This document shows positions 26,413 through 35,406 of a stretch of DNA of 64,000 bases, one piece after another. Below the pieces are notes generated by a model that worked only from the letters and a program-made list of their open reading frames with translations, was not told the DNA's origin and did not search any database. How positions within the stretch are numbered: the first letter of the stretch is position 1; every line of letters begins with the position of its first letter. Both the position numbers and the translations under genes were made by a program. Source of the DNA: Halobacterium hubeiense (GTDB lineage: Archaea; Halobacteriota; Halobacteria; Halobacteriales; Halobacteriaceae); the NCBI RefSeq assembly GCF_001488575.1, contig NZ_LN831302.1, forward strand, positions 310,001 to 374,000, given 5' to 3'.

Positions 26413-28416
26413 TTAGTTCCCGCCGTCTTCGCGGCGCCGCCCGCCGTGCCCGGGGTAGTCCCGTTCGAAGCGCTCGGCGAGCTCGTCGGCGTCCACGCGA
26501 ATCAGCGTCGGCCGGCCGTGCGGGCACGCGTAGGGATTCTCGCAGCCATCCAGCGCGTCCAGCAGCGCCACTACCGACCCCTCCGTCAGCGACGTGTTCC
26601 CCGTCACCGCGGGCCGGCACGCAAGGTCCGCCAGCAGGTCGTCAGCGGCGTCGCTCACGGGGTCGCCGCCCGCGTCCGCGAGGAAGTCCGCGAGCACGTC
26701 CCGCGCCAACTCGGGGTCGAGGGCGTCCGCCAGCACCGCCGGCACCGCCGTCATGCGCGCCGTCCGCCCCGAAAGCTCCGCGTCGAATCCGAGCGCGCGC
26801 AAGTCGTCGATTGCCGCGTCGAACACCGCCGCCTCGCCCGCCGTCAACTCCAGTTCCACCGGCGAGACCAGCGCCTGCGACGCGCCGCCGACCTGCTCCT
26901 GCAGGCGCTCGTAGTGGACGCGCTCGTCCGCAGCGTGCTGGTCGACGAGCACGAGGCCGTCGTCGGTCTCCGCGACCACGTACGTCTCCGCCAACTGGCC
27001 GAGCACGCGCATCTCGGGCAGCGAGTCGAAGCCATCGCCCTCGTCGGCTCCGTCGCCGGCCGGCGCCGCGAGCCGCGCGTTCTCCGTCGGCGCGTCGAAC
27101 GACGAACTGGTGCTCGCGCGCTCGCCGGCGCTGTCGCTCGTCGTCGTGTCCGCGGCCGGCTCACTCGTGCTCGGCTCCCGCTCCGCGCCGCTCGGCTTCC
27201 GCTCGGTCGACTCGGATTCGGTGTCCGCCAGCGAGTCCGTCACGCGGCTCTGACGCTCCGCGCTCTCCACGGCGACGTCCGCGGACGCGCTGGACGTGTC
27301 GGCCTCGCGCGTCGCTCCTTCTGCGGAAGCCTCGTTCTCGCCGCGCTCGCCCGCCGGCGAAATCGTCGCGTCCCCGGGCTTGGACGCGCCCCGCGGCGCC
27401 TGCGAGCGCACGATACCGGCGTCCAACAGCGCGTCTCGCACGGCGTCCTCGACGGCCGCCTGCACGCGGTCCTCCTGCTCGAAGCGGACCTCCATTTTCC
27501 GCGGGTGGACGTTGGCGTCCACGCCCTCTGTCTCCACGAACAGCACCGTGAACGGGTAGCGGTCGCTCGCGAGCTGGCCGCCGTAGGCGTCGAGGACGGC
27601 CTCGCGGAGCACCGAGTCGCGGACCGACCGGCCGTTCACGTACGTCGCGAGGTACTCGCGGGTCGAGCGCGTCGTCTCCGGCTCCGAGACGTAGCCGTGG
27701 ACGCGCTCCACCGGGCCGTCGGGCGTCGCGTCCACCGGGACGAGCGACTGCGCGACCTCGCGGCCGTACACCGACAGCGCCGCGTCCCGCACGTCCCCGG
27801 TTCCGGTCGTCGCGAACACCTCGCGGCCGTCGTGGGTCAGCGAGACGGCGACTTCGGGGTTCGCCAGCGCGTACCGCGTCACCGCGCGGTTGACGTGCGC
27901 GAACTCCGTCGCCGGGCGCTTGAGGTACTTCCGGCGCGCCGGCGTCTCCGCGAACAGGTCCGCGACCTCCACCGTGGTTCCGGCCGGCCGGCCAGCCGGC
28001 CGCACGTCCCCGACGTCGCCGTGTTCGACGGTCAGCGTCGCCCCGGAGTCGCCCGCGTCCCGGGCGCGCGTCGTCACCGTCATCCGCGAGACGGAGCCGA
28101 TGGTGTAGAGGGCTTCGCCCCGGAAGCCCAGCGTCGCCACCGCGTCCAGCTCGCTGGCGTCGCTGAGCTTGCTCGTCGTGTGCTGGCGGACCGCCGCCTG
28201 CAGGTCCTCGCCGGTCATCCCGTGGCCGTCGTCGGCGACCACGATTCGGTCGCGGCCGCCGCTCTCTACGGTGACGTCGATGCTCGCGGCGCCCGCGTCG
28301 AGGCTGTTCTCCACGAGCTCCTTGACCACGCTCGCGGGCCGCTCGACGACCTCGCCCGCCGCAATCTGGGCCACCGTCGCGTCGTCCAGCTCCCGCACGC
28401 GGTCGCCGTCGGTCAT
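26413..28416 (-). CDS. mutL: DNA mismatch repair protein MutL
   Basis: This 667-residue GHKL ATPase has the N-terminal motif AAGEVVERPASVVKELVEN, then DDGHGM and GFRGEALYTI. A long Ser/Thr/Glu-rich linker (about residues 330-470) leads to the C-terminal dimerisation domain. The C-terminus contains DQHAADERVHYE, matching the DQHA-x2-E-x4-E metal motif of MutL proteins with latent nicking endonuclease activity. The start is ATG 28416 (MTDGDRVREL). It lies 40 bp downstream of mutS on the same strand, so the pair form an operon with matched function. Confidence 0.95.
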   Translation of the reverse strand: MTDGDRVRELDDATVAQIAAGEVVERPASVVKELVENSLDAGAASIDVTVESGGRDRIVVADDGHGMTGEDLQAAVRQHTTSKLSDASELDAVATLGFRGEALYTIGSVSRMTVTTRARDAGDSGATLTVEHGDVGDVRPAGRPAGTTVEVADLFAETPARRKYLKRPATEFAHVNRAVTRYALANPEVAVSLTHDGREVFATTGTGDVRDAALSVYGREVAQSLVPVDATPDGPVERVHGYVSEPETTRSTREYLATYVNGRSVRDSVLREAVLDAYGGQLASDRYPFTVLFVETEGVDANVHPRKMEVRFEQEDRVQAAVEDAVRDALLDAGIVRSQAPRGASKPGDATISPAGERGENEASAEGATREADTSSASADVAVESAERQSRVTDSLADTESESTERKPSGAEREPSTSEPAADTTTSDSAGERASTSSSFDAPTENARLAAPAGDGADEGDGFDSLPEMRVLGQLAETYVVAETDDGLVLVDQHAADERVHYERLQEQVGGASQALVSPVELELTAGEAAVFDAAIDDLRALGFDAELSGRTARMTAVPAVLADALDPELARDVLADFLADAGGDPVSDAADDLLADLACRPAVTGNTSLTEGSVVALLDALDGCENPYACPHGRPTLIRVDADELAERFERDYPGHGGRRREDGGN

Positions 28417-28456
28417 ACTCGCCGGCAGGCGGCCCGCGCGTATCAATCCCGCGCTG

Positions 28457-31093
28457 CTACTCGTCCAGCCGCCGCTGCCACTCCTGCACGCGCGAGAGCA
28501 GTTCCACCGGCGGCGTCTCGTTCACGTCCACGTCCCGGAGGTCGTCCAGCACCTCGCGGGCCTCGGAACCGAGGCCGTCTGCCTCGCCGCCGTCGGCCGC
28601 GCTCTCCGTCCCGGTCGCCGGCTGCGATTCCGCGCCCGTCTTGACTTCGCCCGATTCGAGGTCGAACACCGCCTGCACCGGCTCGCTTGCGGAACCCCGG
28701 GCTTCGACGGCTTTCTCGTCTCGGAGGCGGTCCAGCACCTCCCGCGAGCGGTCCACCACGGGGTCGGGGACGCCCGCGAGGTCCGCGACGTGGACGCCGT
28801 ACGAGCGGTCGGTCGCGCCGTCTCTGACGGTTCGCAGGAACGTCACGTCCCCATCCCGTTCTTCCGCCGCTACGTGGACGTTCGCGACGTCGGCGAGGTG
28901 GTCCGCGAGCGCCGTGAGTTCGTGGTAGTGGGTCGCGAACAGGGTCTTCGCGCGCACCTCGTTGTGCAGGTACTCTGTGGCTGCCCACGCAATCGAGATG
29001 CCGTCGTAGGTCGCGGTCCCGCGCCCGACCTCGTCCAGAATCACCAGCGAGCGCTCGGTCGCGGCGTGGAGGATGCGGCTCAGTTCCTGCATCTCCACCA
29101 TGAACGTCGAGCGGCCCTGCGCGAGTTCGTCCAGCGCGCCGACGCGGGTGTAGATGCCGTCTACGACCCCGATTCGGGCGCTGTCTGCGGGCACGTAGCT
29201 CCCGACCTGCGCGAGCAGGACGATGAGCGCGACCTGTCGCATGTACGTGGACTTCCCGCTCATGTTCGGCCCCGTGACGACGAGGAACCGCCGGCCGTCG
29301 CCGAATCGGGCGTCGTTGGGCACGAACTCGGTGGTCTGCTCGACCACGGGGTGGCGCCCGCCCTCGATTTCGAGGTCGTCGCCGTCCACGAGGTCCGGGC
29401 GCACCCAGCGGTTCGCGGCGGCGTGCTCGGCGAGGCTCGCGAGCGCGTCCAGTTCCGCGAGCGCGCGGCCGACGCGCTGGAGGGCTTCCGCGCGCTCGCC
29501 GACCCACTCGCGGAGGTCGTCGAACAGTTCGTACTCCAAGTCGCCGCGCTCCTCCTCGACGCGCAGAATCCGACGCTCGCGCTCCTCTAACTCCTCGGTG
29601 GTGTACCGTGTGGAGTTCTTCAGCGACTTCACCTCCCGATACTCGTCGGGCACCGCGTCGGTCTCTGACTTCCCGACCTGTACGTAGTAGCCGTCGGTCT
29701 TGTTCCGGTCGACCTGCAGGTGCGTGATGCCGAGTCGGTCCTTCTCGCGGGACGCCAGCCCGTCCAGCCACTCCTCGTGCTCGCGGGCTTCTCGGAGCAG
29801 TTCGTCCAGTTCGTCGTCGTAGCCCTCGCGCAGGAGGCCGCCCTCGCGGAGCGTCTTCGGCGGGTCCGCCGCGAGCGCGGCGTCCAACTCGGCGCGCACC
29901 CCCTCGGCCGCCTCGCGGTCCACGCCGTCCAGTACCTCGCTCACGGGCGAGGCCGCGAGGTCCGGGTCGGATTCGAGCGCGTCCGCGGCCTCCGGGAGCG
30001 TCGCCAGCGTCTCCCGGATTCGGAGCAGGTCAGTCGCGTCCGCGCGGCCGCCGGCCGCCCGGCTCGCGAGCCGTTCGAGGTCGTAGACGTCGCCGAGCAC
30101 GTCTCGGAGCGCGTCCCGCGCGAGCGGCGCGTCAGCGAGCGCGCCCACGGCGGCTTGCCGACGTTCCAGTTCCGCGCGGTCCCGGAGTGGACGCGTCAGC
30201 CACGCCTGCAGCCGCCGACCGCCAGCAGCGGACACTGTGTGGTCGAGCGTCGCGAACAGCGAGCCCTCTCCATCTCCGCCCATCGTCGCCGTGAGTTCGA
30301 GGTTGCGCTGGGTCGTTGCGTCCAACTCCACGTGGTCGTCCGCGCGGTACGGCTGGAGCCGCGTCAGCGACGCCAGCACGCCCGCGTCCGTCGCCGCGAC
30401 GTAGTCGATTGCCGCGCCCGCTGCTCGCGCTGCCGGACTGTCACTCGCGACGCCGAGGCTGTCGAGCGCTCCGTCGCCGAACTGCTCGCGCACGCTGTGG
30501 GCGGCCTTCCCGGGCGCGAACGACGCCGCCTCGTGGAGCGTCAGCGTCGCGTCCGCGCGCTCCCGGAGTGCCCCGAGGAAGTCGTCGTCGCTGCGCAACT
30601 CGGGACCGGGAAGCACTTCCTCGGGGCTGAAGCGGTGCAGTTCCGTCAGCGCGTCCGTCTCCGTCTCGGCGTCCGCGACGTGGAACTGGCCGGTCGTCAC
30701 GTCCACGAACGCCAGCCCCCACGTCTCGTCGCGCACGACCGCCGCGAGGTAGCGGGCGTCCGCACCGGTCACGTCAACGAACGTTCCCGGGGTCGCGACC
30801 CGGGTGATTTCGCGCTCGATGTCGTCGGCGCCGTCCTCGATTTGGTCGGCGACGGCGACCCGGTAGCCGCGCTCGACGAGTGTCGCGACGTACGGCGTCA
30901 GGTCGTCGACAGGCACGCCCGCCATCGGGTACGACGACCCGTGCGCGGACTTCTCGGAGACCTGCAGGTCGAGGACGTCCGCGACCGTGCGCGCGTCCTC
31001 CGCGAAGAACTCGTAGAAGTCCCCGACCTGCATCGCCAGCAGGTCGGCGTCCGTCTCCTCCTTGAGGTCGAGGAACTCCTCGACTATGCCCAT
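28457..31093 (-). CDS. mutS: DNA mismatch repair protein MutS
   Basis: This 878-residue MutS1-family mismatch recognition ATPase has the N-terminal mismatch-binding motif GDFYEFF (Phe-x-Glu type), a connector and lever region, and the C-terminal ATPase. The Walker A is [13 protein letters not shown], and the Walker B is followed by [17 protein letters not shown] Glu/Ser-rich tail precedes the last helix. It would act with MutL encoded 40 bp downstream. A second full MutS is encoded at 37267-39852, so the organism has two MutS1-type proteins. Confidence 0.95.
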   Translation of the reverse strand: MGIVEEFLDLKEETDADLLAMQVGDFYEFFAEDARTVADVLDLQVSEKSAHGSSYPMAGVPVDDLTPYVATLVERGYRVAVADQIEDGADDIEREITRVATPGTFVDVTGADARYLAAVVRDETWGLAFVDVTTGQFHVADAETETDALTELHRFSPEEVLPGPELRSDDDFLGALRERADATLTLHEAASFAPGKAAHSVREQFGDGALDSLGVASDSPAARAAGAAIDYVAATDAGVLASLTRLQPYRADDHVELDATTQRNLELTATMGGDGEGSLFATLDHTVSAAGGRRLQAWLTRPLRDRAELERRQAAVGALADAPLARDALRDVLGDVYDLERLASRAAGGRADATDLLRIRETLATLPEAADALESDPDLAASPVSEVLDGVDREAAEGVRAELDAALAADPPKTLREGGLLREGYDDELDELLREAREHEEWLDGLASREKDRLGITHLQVDRNKTDGYYVQVGKSETDAVPDEYREVKSLKNSTRYTTEELEERERRILRVEEERGDLEYELFDDLREWVGERAEALQRVGRALAELDALASLAEHAAANRWVRPDLVDGDDLEIEGGRHPVVEQTTEFVPNDARFGDGRRFLVVTGPNMSGKSTYMRQVALIVLLAQVGSYVPADSARIGVVDGIYTRVGALDELAQGRSTFMVEMQELSRILHAATERSLVILDEVGRGTATYDGISIAWAATEYLHNEVRAKTLFATHYHELTALADHLADVANVHVAAEERDGDVTFLRTVRDGATDRSYGVHVADLAGVPDPVVDRSREVLDRLRDEKAVEARGSASEPVQAVFDLESGEVKTGAESQPATGTESAADGGEADGLGSEAREVLDDLRDVDVNETPPVELLSRVQEWQRRLDE

Positions 31094-31162
31094 GGCTGGT
31101 TCCTCGCTCGCATCGTCGGAACCTCGCCGCGCGCCGCAAAGAACCCTCCGGACGCCGCCCGC

Positions 31163-32185
31163 CTACTCACCCCAGAATCGCTCGCGGCCGGTCTCGTAGG
31201 CGCCCCACAGCGGGTCGGATTCGGGTTCCGCGAGCGGGGCGCCGTCCACGGTGACGCGCTCGTTGTCCGCCGCCCCGACTTCCCCGACCTCCGCGGCCGG
31301 AATGCCCTCGCTTTCGAGCGCCGCCAGCACCGCGTCCACGCTGTCGGGCGCGACGGTCGCGACGACGGTGCCCTCGCTGGAGGTCGTCCACGGGTCGATG
31401 CCGAAGTAGTCGCAGACCTCGCGCACGCCCGGGATCACGGGGACGCGCTCGCGCTCGACTGCCAGCGAGACGCCGCTGGCGGCCGCGAGCTCGTGGAACG
31501 CGTTCGCAAGCCCGCGCTCGGTCGCGTCGTGCATCGCCGTCACCTCGCCGGCGGCCGCCGCGGTGAGCGCGTCCCGGACGGGGCTGACGTCCTCGAAGCG
31601 CTCGCGGGCGGCCGCCGCGGCGTCGGCGTCGATTGGGAGGTCGTCGCCGAACAGCACGCCGAGCACGCCCGTCGATTCGATTGCCGGCCCCTTCGTGACG
31701 ACGACGCGGTCGCCGGGTCGTGCGCCCGTCGGCACCACGAGGTCGTCGGGGTCGCCGATAGAGAGCGCGGTTGCGCCGCCGACCGTCGGGAACGAACACC
31801 CCTCGTAGGTGCCCGTGTGGCCGGTCGTCAGGCTCGCGCCCAGCTTCTCGGCTTCCCGGTCGAAGACGTCCCAGATGGCGTCGAACGTCTCCGTGCTCGT
31901 GTCCGGCGGGAGGTTGAAGTCCACCGCGAGGTGCGCGGGCGGCAGGCCGGAGAGTGCGACGTCGCTGACGCAGATGTGGAACGCGAACCACGCCGCCCGC
32001 TCGATGCCGAGGTCGCGCAGCACGAACACGGGGTCGGTCGCCATCGCGACGACGCGGTCGCCGACGTCTACGACGCCGAAGTCCGCGCCGTACGTCGGGC
32101 CGAGCCGCACGTCCTCGCGCTCGGCGCCCGTCCGCCCCGCGACGTGCTCCTCGAAGAACCGCCGGCTCGCCTTCCCGGAGTCCAT
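31163..32185 (-). CDS. AIR synthase-related (PurM/HypE-fold) protein
   Basis: This 340-residue protein of the PurM/AIR synthase superfamily is of the HypE-like or thiamine-monophosphate-kinase-like type. Typical segments are DVALSGLPPAHLAVDFNLP, the nucleotide-loop GRPGDRVVVTKGPAIESTG and the Ala-rich MHDATERGLANAFHEL. The start is the ATG at 32185 (MDSGKASRRFF); the 19 upstream residues are not family-like. No hydrogenase genes are nearby, so HypE function is unlikely. It is divergent from psmA. Confidence 0.75.
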   Translation of the reverse strand: MDSGKASRRFFEEHVAGRTGAEREDVRLGPTYGADFGVVDVGDRVVAMATDPVFVLRDLGIERAAWFAFHICVSDVALSGLPPAHLAVDFNLPPDTSTETFDAIWDVFDREAEKLGASLTTGHTGTYEGCSFPTVGGATALSIGDPDDLVVPTGARPGDRVVVTKGPAIESTGVLGVLFGDDLPIDADAAAAARERFEDVSPVRDALTAAAAGEVTAMHDATERGLANAFHELAAASGVSLAVERERVPVIPGVREVCDYFGIDPWTTSSEGTVVATVAPDSVDAVLAALESEGIPAAEVGEVGAADNERVTVDGAPLAEPESDPLWGAYETGRERFWGE

Positions 32186-32302
32186 ACTCGTTGCTCGCCG
32201 CCCCGCCACAAGTACCCCGGCGGTTCTGGTGCCGCTCGGCACCCCCTGCCGAAAGTCAAAGCCCTTTACGTGAGCGCGGCTTACATTTGGTCAACGAAGA
32301 CA

Positions 32303-33025
32303 ATGCAGGGTCAGAACCAACAGCAGGCCTACGACCGCGGTATCACGATCTTCTCGCCGGACGGCCGCCTCTACCAGGTGGAGTACGCGCGGGAAGCGGT
32401 CAAGCGAGGCACCGCCAGCATCGGCGTCCGCACCGAGGACGGCGTCGTCCTCGTCGTGGACAAGCGCACCCGCTCGCCGCTCCTGGAGGGCTCCAGCGTC
32501 GAGAAGCTCCACAAGGTCGACGACCACGTCGGCGCGGCCAGCGCCGGCCACGTCGCCGACGCGCGGAAGCTCGTCGACCACGCGCGCCAGCAGTCCCAGG
32601 TCGAGCGCGTGCGCTACGACGAACCCATCGGCGTCCGCACGCTGACGAAGGAGGTCACCGACCACATCCAGCAGTACACGCAGGTCGGGGGCGCGCGCCC
32701 GTTCGGCGTCGCCCTCCTCGTCGCGGGCGTCTCCGACGGCGAACCCCGCCTCTTCGAGACGGACCCCTCCGGCACCTCCAACGAGTGGAAGGCCGTCGCC
32801 ATCGGCTCGGACCGCTCCGCGATTCAGGAGTTCCTCGAAGACGAGTACGCCGAGGACCTCACGCTCGACGAGGGCGTGGACCTCGCGCTCCGCGCGCTCA
32901 GCGAGGGCCGCGACGACGAACTCTCCGCGGAGGGCGTCGGCGTCGCCACCGTGGACGCCGACTCCGCGCTGTTCCGCGAACTCGAGACCGAGGAGACCGC
33001 CGAGTACCTCGACGCCCTCGAATAA
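32303..33025 (+). CDS. psmA: 20S proteasome alpha subunit
   Basis: This 240-residue proteasome alpha subunit forms the outer rings of the 20S core. The N-terminal RGITIFSPDGRLYQVEYARE (about residues 12-31) is the alpha-subunit signature, and KRGTASIGVRTEDGVVL follows. The start is the ATG at 32303, which fits the family N-terminus MQGQNQQQAYDRG; the enormous upstream frame is antisense to mutS. The acidic C-terminus ends EYLDALE. It is divergent from the AIR synthase-like gene. Confidence 0.95.
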   Translation: MQGQNQQQAYDRGITIFSPDGRLYQVEYAREAVKRGTASIGVRTEDGVVLVVDKRTRSPLLEGSSVEKLHKVDDHVGAASAGHVADARKLVDHARQQSQVERVRYDEPIGVRTLTKEVTDHIQQYTQVGGARPFGVALLVAGVSDGEPRLFETDPSGTSNEWKAVAIGSDRSAIQEFLEDEYAEDLTLDEGVDLALRALSEGRDDELSAEGVGVATVDADSALFRELETEETAEYLDALE

Positions 33026-33097
33026 GCTGCCCGGCGGGCGTCGGCGAACGGCGCCCCCGCAGCAGTCCTTTTCCGCGCTCGCACCCTACATTTCTGC

Positions 33098-33445
33098 ATG
33101 AGCACACAGTCACGACCGAACGCACAGAAGCCGATTCGCGTCGTGGACGGCGAACAACTCCGCGACGTCCTCGACAGCCACGACCGCGTGCTCGTGGACT
33201 TCTACACGAAGGGCTGCTCGCTCTGTCAAGCCATCGAGCCAGTGCTGGGCAACGTCGCGAAAGCCACGGGCATCACGGTCGCGATGGTCAACCCCGGCGA
33301 CGACATCTCGCTCGTGGAGGAGTGGGACATCACGAGCGCGCCGACACTCGTGCTCGTCGAGGACGGAGAAGAAGTCGGGCGGCTCGCAGAGGGATTCAAG
33401 GGTGGCGACGACATCGAGGCGTTCCTCGACGAGCACCTCGACTAG
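33098..33445 (+). CDS. Thioredoxin-family protein with CSLC active site
   Basis: This 115-residue thioredoxin-fold protein has the redox motif FYTKGCSLCQAIEP at about residue 42, with CSLC in place of CGPC. The cis-proline is in SAPTLVLVEDG. The altered middle residues should change its redox potential compared with classical thioredoxin. A TATA-like ACATTT lies about 10 nt upstream and TTTTCC about 28 nt upstream. It converges on the RNAP epsilon gene with a 4-bp overlap. Confidence 0.88.
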   Translation: MSTQSRPNAQKPIRVVDGEQLRDVLDSHDRVLVDFYTKGCSLCQAIEPVLGNVAKATGITVAMVNPGDDISLVEEWDITSAPTLVLVEDGEEVGRLAEGFKGGDDIEAFLDEHLD

Positions 33446-34161
33446 TCGTCGCTGGCTGCCTCCTCGGGGACGTCGCGTTCGGTGACGTCCGGGAGGTGGG
33501 GGTCGCGGTTCGGGTTCCGGCCGAACGCCGGCAGCCCGTCGTCTAACTGTTCTTTCAGCACGCGGCGCAGCCGATTCAGGCTCGTCTTGTCGAGGCCGTG
33601 GCGCTCGGCGAGCGCCGCGAACGCGGGCTCGTCGGTGACGTCGTGGCTGCGGTACCGCTCGTAGAGGTCGTTCATGCGCTCCTGGGAGAGGTCCGCGGGG
33701 TCGAGGTCGTCGATGCCGAAGTACCGGCGCCGGTCGACGTCGACGACGTGGCGGATGACCACGAGCGCGACCTTCTCGATGGCGCGCTGGCTGCCGAACT
33801 CCGTGAGGTCGATTTCCCCCATCACGCCGAGCGCGACGTCGCGCTGCCACGGCGTCACGTCCACGGCGTTACACAGCGCCTGCGTGGTGCGCAGGCGGTC
33901 GAGGTAGTGGGTGCGGCGGCTGTGGCCCTCGGTCGCGGTGTGGCGCTCCTCGTGGAGCCGCCGGACGCTCTCCGAGAGGTCCGCGTCCGGGGACTCCGCG
34001 CGCCCGATGACGGTCGCGCTCGGGGAGACGACGCCCCACTTGCGGACCGTCGTGTCGCGCTGGGCTTCCGCCCGCGAGAGCGCGCCCGAGCCCGGCCGGT
34101 GTTCGACGCGGCGCTCCTCGCGCGTCTCCCAGCGAATCTGGTCGCCGCCGTCGGCACTCAT
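33442..34161 (-). CDS. DNA-directed RNA polymerase subunit epsilon (haloarchaeal)
   Basis: This 239-residue haloarchaea-specific protein is annotated in related genomes as RNA polymerase subunit epsilon. It carries the conserved RDTTVRKWGVVSPSATVIGR (about residues 34-53) and RTTQALCNAVDVTPWQRD, with a helical cyclin-like middle resembling TFB folds. The start is the ATG at 34161; TTTAAA at 34187-34192 is centred 28 nt before it, which supports a leaderless start and excludes the longer frame to 34272. Three copies of a 44-bp promoter-like repeat also lie upstream on the same strand. Confidence 0.82.
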   Translation of the reverse strand: MSADGGDQIRWETREERRVEHRPGSGALSRAEAQRDTTVRKWGVVSPSATVIGRAESPDADLSESVRRLHEERHTATEGHSRRTHYLDRLRTTQALCNAVDVTPWQRDVALGVMGEIDLTEFGSQRAIEKVALVVIRHVVDVDRRRYFGIDDLDPADLSQERMNDLYERYRSHDVTDEPAFAALAERHGLDKTSLNRLRRVLKEQLDDGLPAFGRNPNRDPHLPDVTERDVPEEAASDD

Positions 34162-34186
34162 TAGCGGTACCTGTGGCCTCCCGCGG

Positions 34187-34192
34187 TTTAAA
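34187..34192 (-). promoter_or_regulatory. TATA box of RNAP epsilon gene
   Basis: TTTAAA centred 28 nt upstream of ATG 34161 gives a transcription start at the start codon. It is independent of the 44-bp repeat at 34234-34277. Confidence 0.55.
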
Positions 34193-34233
34193 CTCTCGGC
34201 TGGCGGCGCCGTCGCTGTCGAACGTAACTCCCC

Positions 34234-34277
34234 GAGAAGTCCTTCGTATCTAGCTCTTGTCGCCAGAAGCACTTAAA
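34234..34277 (-). repeat. 44-bp promoter-like repeat, copy 1
   Basis: In the minus sense it begins TTTAAGTG, continues TCTGGCGACAAG and AGATACGAA, and ends CTTCTC. The TATA-like TTTAAG lies about 26 nt before the invariant ATACGAA, where transcription would start. It heads towards the RNAP epsilon gene. The gene-free stretch 34162-34559 holds copies 1-3. Confidence 0.7.
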
Positions 34278-34318
34278 CGAACGACGCGCTGGTCGCTCGG
34301 CGGAGTGTCGAGCAGTCA

Positions 34319-34351
34319 CGACGGCGCCGCGGCTACGAGGCGTAGCGCGCT
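34319..34351 (-). repeat. 33-bp flank shared by 44-bp repeats 2 and 5 (with hairpin)
   Basis: This 33-bp sequence is identical, except for one base, to 35374-35406. Both lie directly next to a 44-bp repeat, just downstream of it in the minus sense. Bases 34332-34346 form a perfect 6-bp stem with a 3-nt loop (GCTACG-AGG-CGTAGC). Confidence 0.6.
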
Positions 34352-34395
34352 GAGAAGCTGTTCGTATCTACGCCTTGTCGCCAGAGACACTTAAA
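34352..34395 (-). repeat. 44-bp promoter-like repeat, copy 2
   Basis: Same invariant blocks as copy 1 (TTTAAGT, TCTGGCGACAAG, AGATACGAA, CTTCTC), with changes limited to a few positions. It lies 118 bp from copy 1. Confidence 0.7.
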
Positions 34396-34473
34396 GAGAA
34401 TCTGCACGGCTCGCCGCTCGCGAGTCGGAGTTGGACTCCGCAGACAGCCGCGACTGGTCGGCGAAGTGCTCGG

Positions 34474-34517
34474 GAGAAGTCCTTCGTATCTATCCCTTGT
34501 CGCCAGAGATACTTAAA
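34474..34517 (-). repeat. 44-bp promoter-like repeat, copy 3
   Basis: Differs from copy 4 at a single base (A for G at the eighth minus-strand position). It lies 122 bp from copy 2 and 43 bp past the end of the DsbA-like gene. Confidence 0.7.
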
Positions 34518-34559
34518 TCAGGTTCGCGCGTCGGCTGACTGCCGACAGCCCGCTCGCGC

Positions 34560-35186
34560 TTACGTGCCTTCGACGAGCCGGCGGAGCTGGGACGGCGGGA
34601 CGGCGCCGCGCGCGCCGTAGCCGTCGTACGCGAACGTCGGCACGCCGCTGATGCCCTGCTGTTGGGCCTCGCGGAACTTCGCGCGGAGTTCGTCGTGGTA
34701 CTGCTCGGTTTCGACGACCTCCCGAATCTCGTCGGGGTCGAGGCCGACGTCCTCGGCGAGGTCCGCGAGCACGTCCACGTCGCCGATGTCGCGACCCTCC
34801 TCCCAGAGTGCCTCGAAGATGGCGACGTCGAAGTCCAGCCACTGCTCGGGGTGCTCGTCGCTGACGTACAGGGAGGCGGCCTGCGCGTCCAGCGAGTCGA
34901 CCTCCCCCGAGAAGTCCATCTGCATCTCGTCGGCGCCGTACTCCTCCTTGAGGCGCTGGACGTTCTCGCGGGCCTTCTCGAAGTACTCGTCGTCCTTGCC
35001 GTCGTCGACGCTGTGGTCGATTTCGCCGTCCGGCCCGCGCTTCTGCGCGCGCAGGTCGAAGGGCTGCCAGTCGATGTCGAGTTCCTCCTCGCGCTCTGCC
35101 TGGTACTCCGACAGCGACTGCCGCCCGAGGTAGCAGAACGGGCAGACGTAGTCGGAGTACACCGTGATTTCGTCGGCGTCGCTCAT
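34560..35186 (-). CDS. DsbA/FrnE-family thiol-disulfide oxidoreductase
   Basis: This 208-residue thioredoxin-fold protein of the DsbA-like FrnE family has the redox motif VCPFCYLG near residue 14, a helical insertion, and the cis-proline loop SGVPTFAYDGYGARGAVPP at about 180. No signal peptide is present, so it acts in the cytoplasm. The start is ATG 35186. The gene lies in the middle of an array of five 44-bp repeats (copies 4 and 5 upstream, copies 1-3 downstream), all in its own orientation, which may control it. Base composition is like its neighbours. Confidence 0.85.
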   Translation of the reverse strand: MSDADEITVYSDYVCPFCYLGRQSLSEYQAEREEELDIDWQPFDLRAQKRGPDGEIDHSVDDGKDDEYFEKARENVQRLKEEYGADEMQMDFSGEVDSLDAQAASLYVSDEHPEQWLDFDVAIFEALWEEGRDIGDVDVLADLAEDVGLDPDEIREVVETEQYHDELRAKFREAQQQGISGVPTFAYDGYGARGAVPPSQLRRLVEGT

Positions 35187-35289
35187 CGCCGTCCGGTAGG
35201 ACGCGCACGCCGAAAAGACCCCTGCTGGCGGGGGTTCCCGCTGGGGCCGCGACGACTGACGAGCCGTCGGCTCCGCGGTCGGTGTCGCC

Positions 35290-35333
35290 GAGAAGTCCTT
35301 CGTATCTATCCCTTGTCGCCAGAGACACTTAAA
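35290..35333 (-). repeat. 44-bp promoter-like repeat, copy 4
   Basis: Closest to the consensus. It lies 103 bp upstream of the DsbA-like start on the same strand, so a transcript from it would carry a leader of about 120 nt with a 5-bp triloop hairpin at 35261-35273. Confidence 0.7.
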
Positions 35334-35373
35334 CGAGGTCCGCGCTCGCCGCGCCGCCGACCGCTCGCGGGAA

Positions 35374-35406
35374 CGACGGCGCCACGGCTACGAGGCGTAG
35401 CGCGCT
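35374..35406 (-). repeat. 33-bp flank shared with 34319-34351
   Basis: Identical to 34319-34351 except A for G at 35384. It includes the GCTACG-AGG-CGTAGC hairpin at 35387-35401 and adjoins repeat copy 5. Confidence 0.6.

Noticed and set aside
29720-32302. Very long N-terminal extension of the psmA frame
   Set aside because: It is antisense to mutS and the AIR synthase-like gene; the proteasome alpha N-terminus begins at 32303.
34234-34277. Reading of the 44-bp repeats as a conserved peptide (LATRxRYExLL)
   Set aside because: All copies can be read this way in the minus sense, but starts vary, the frames after the repeat differ or stop, and the TATA-like block lies inside. A DNA-level function explains conservation better, although a leader peptide is not fully excluded.
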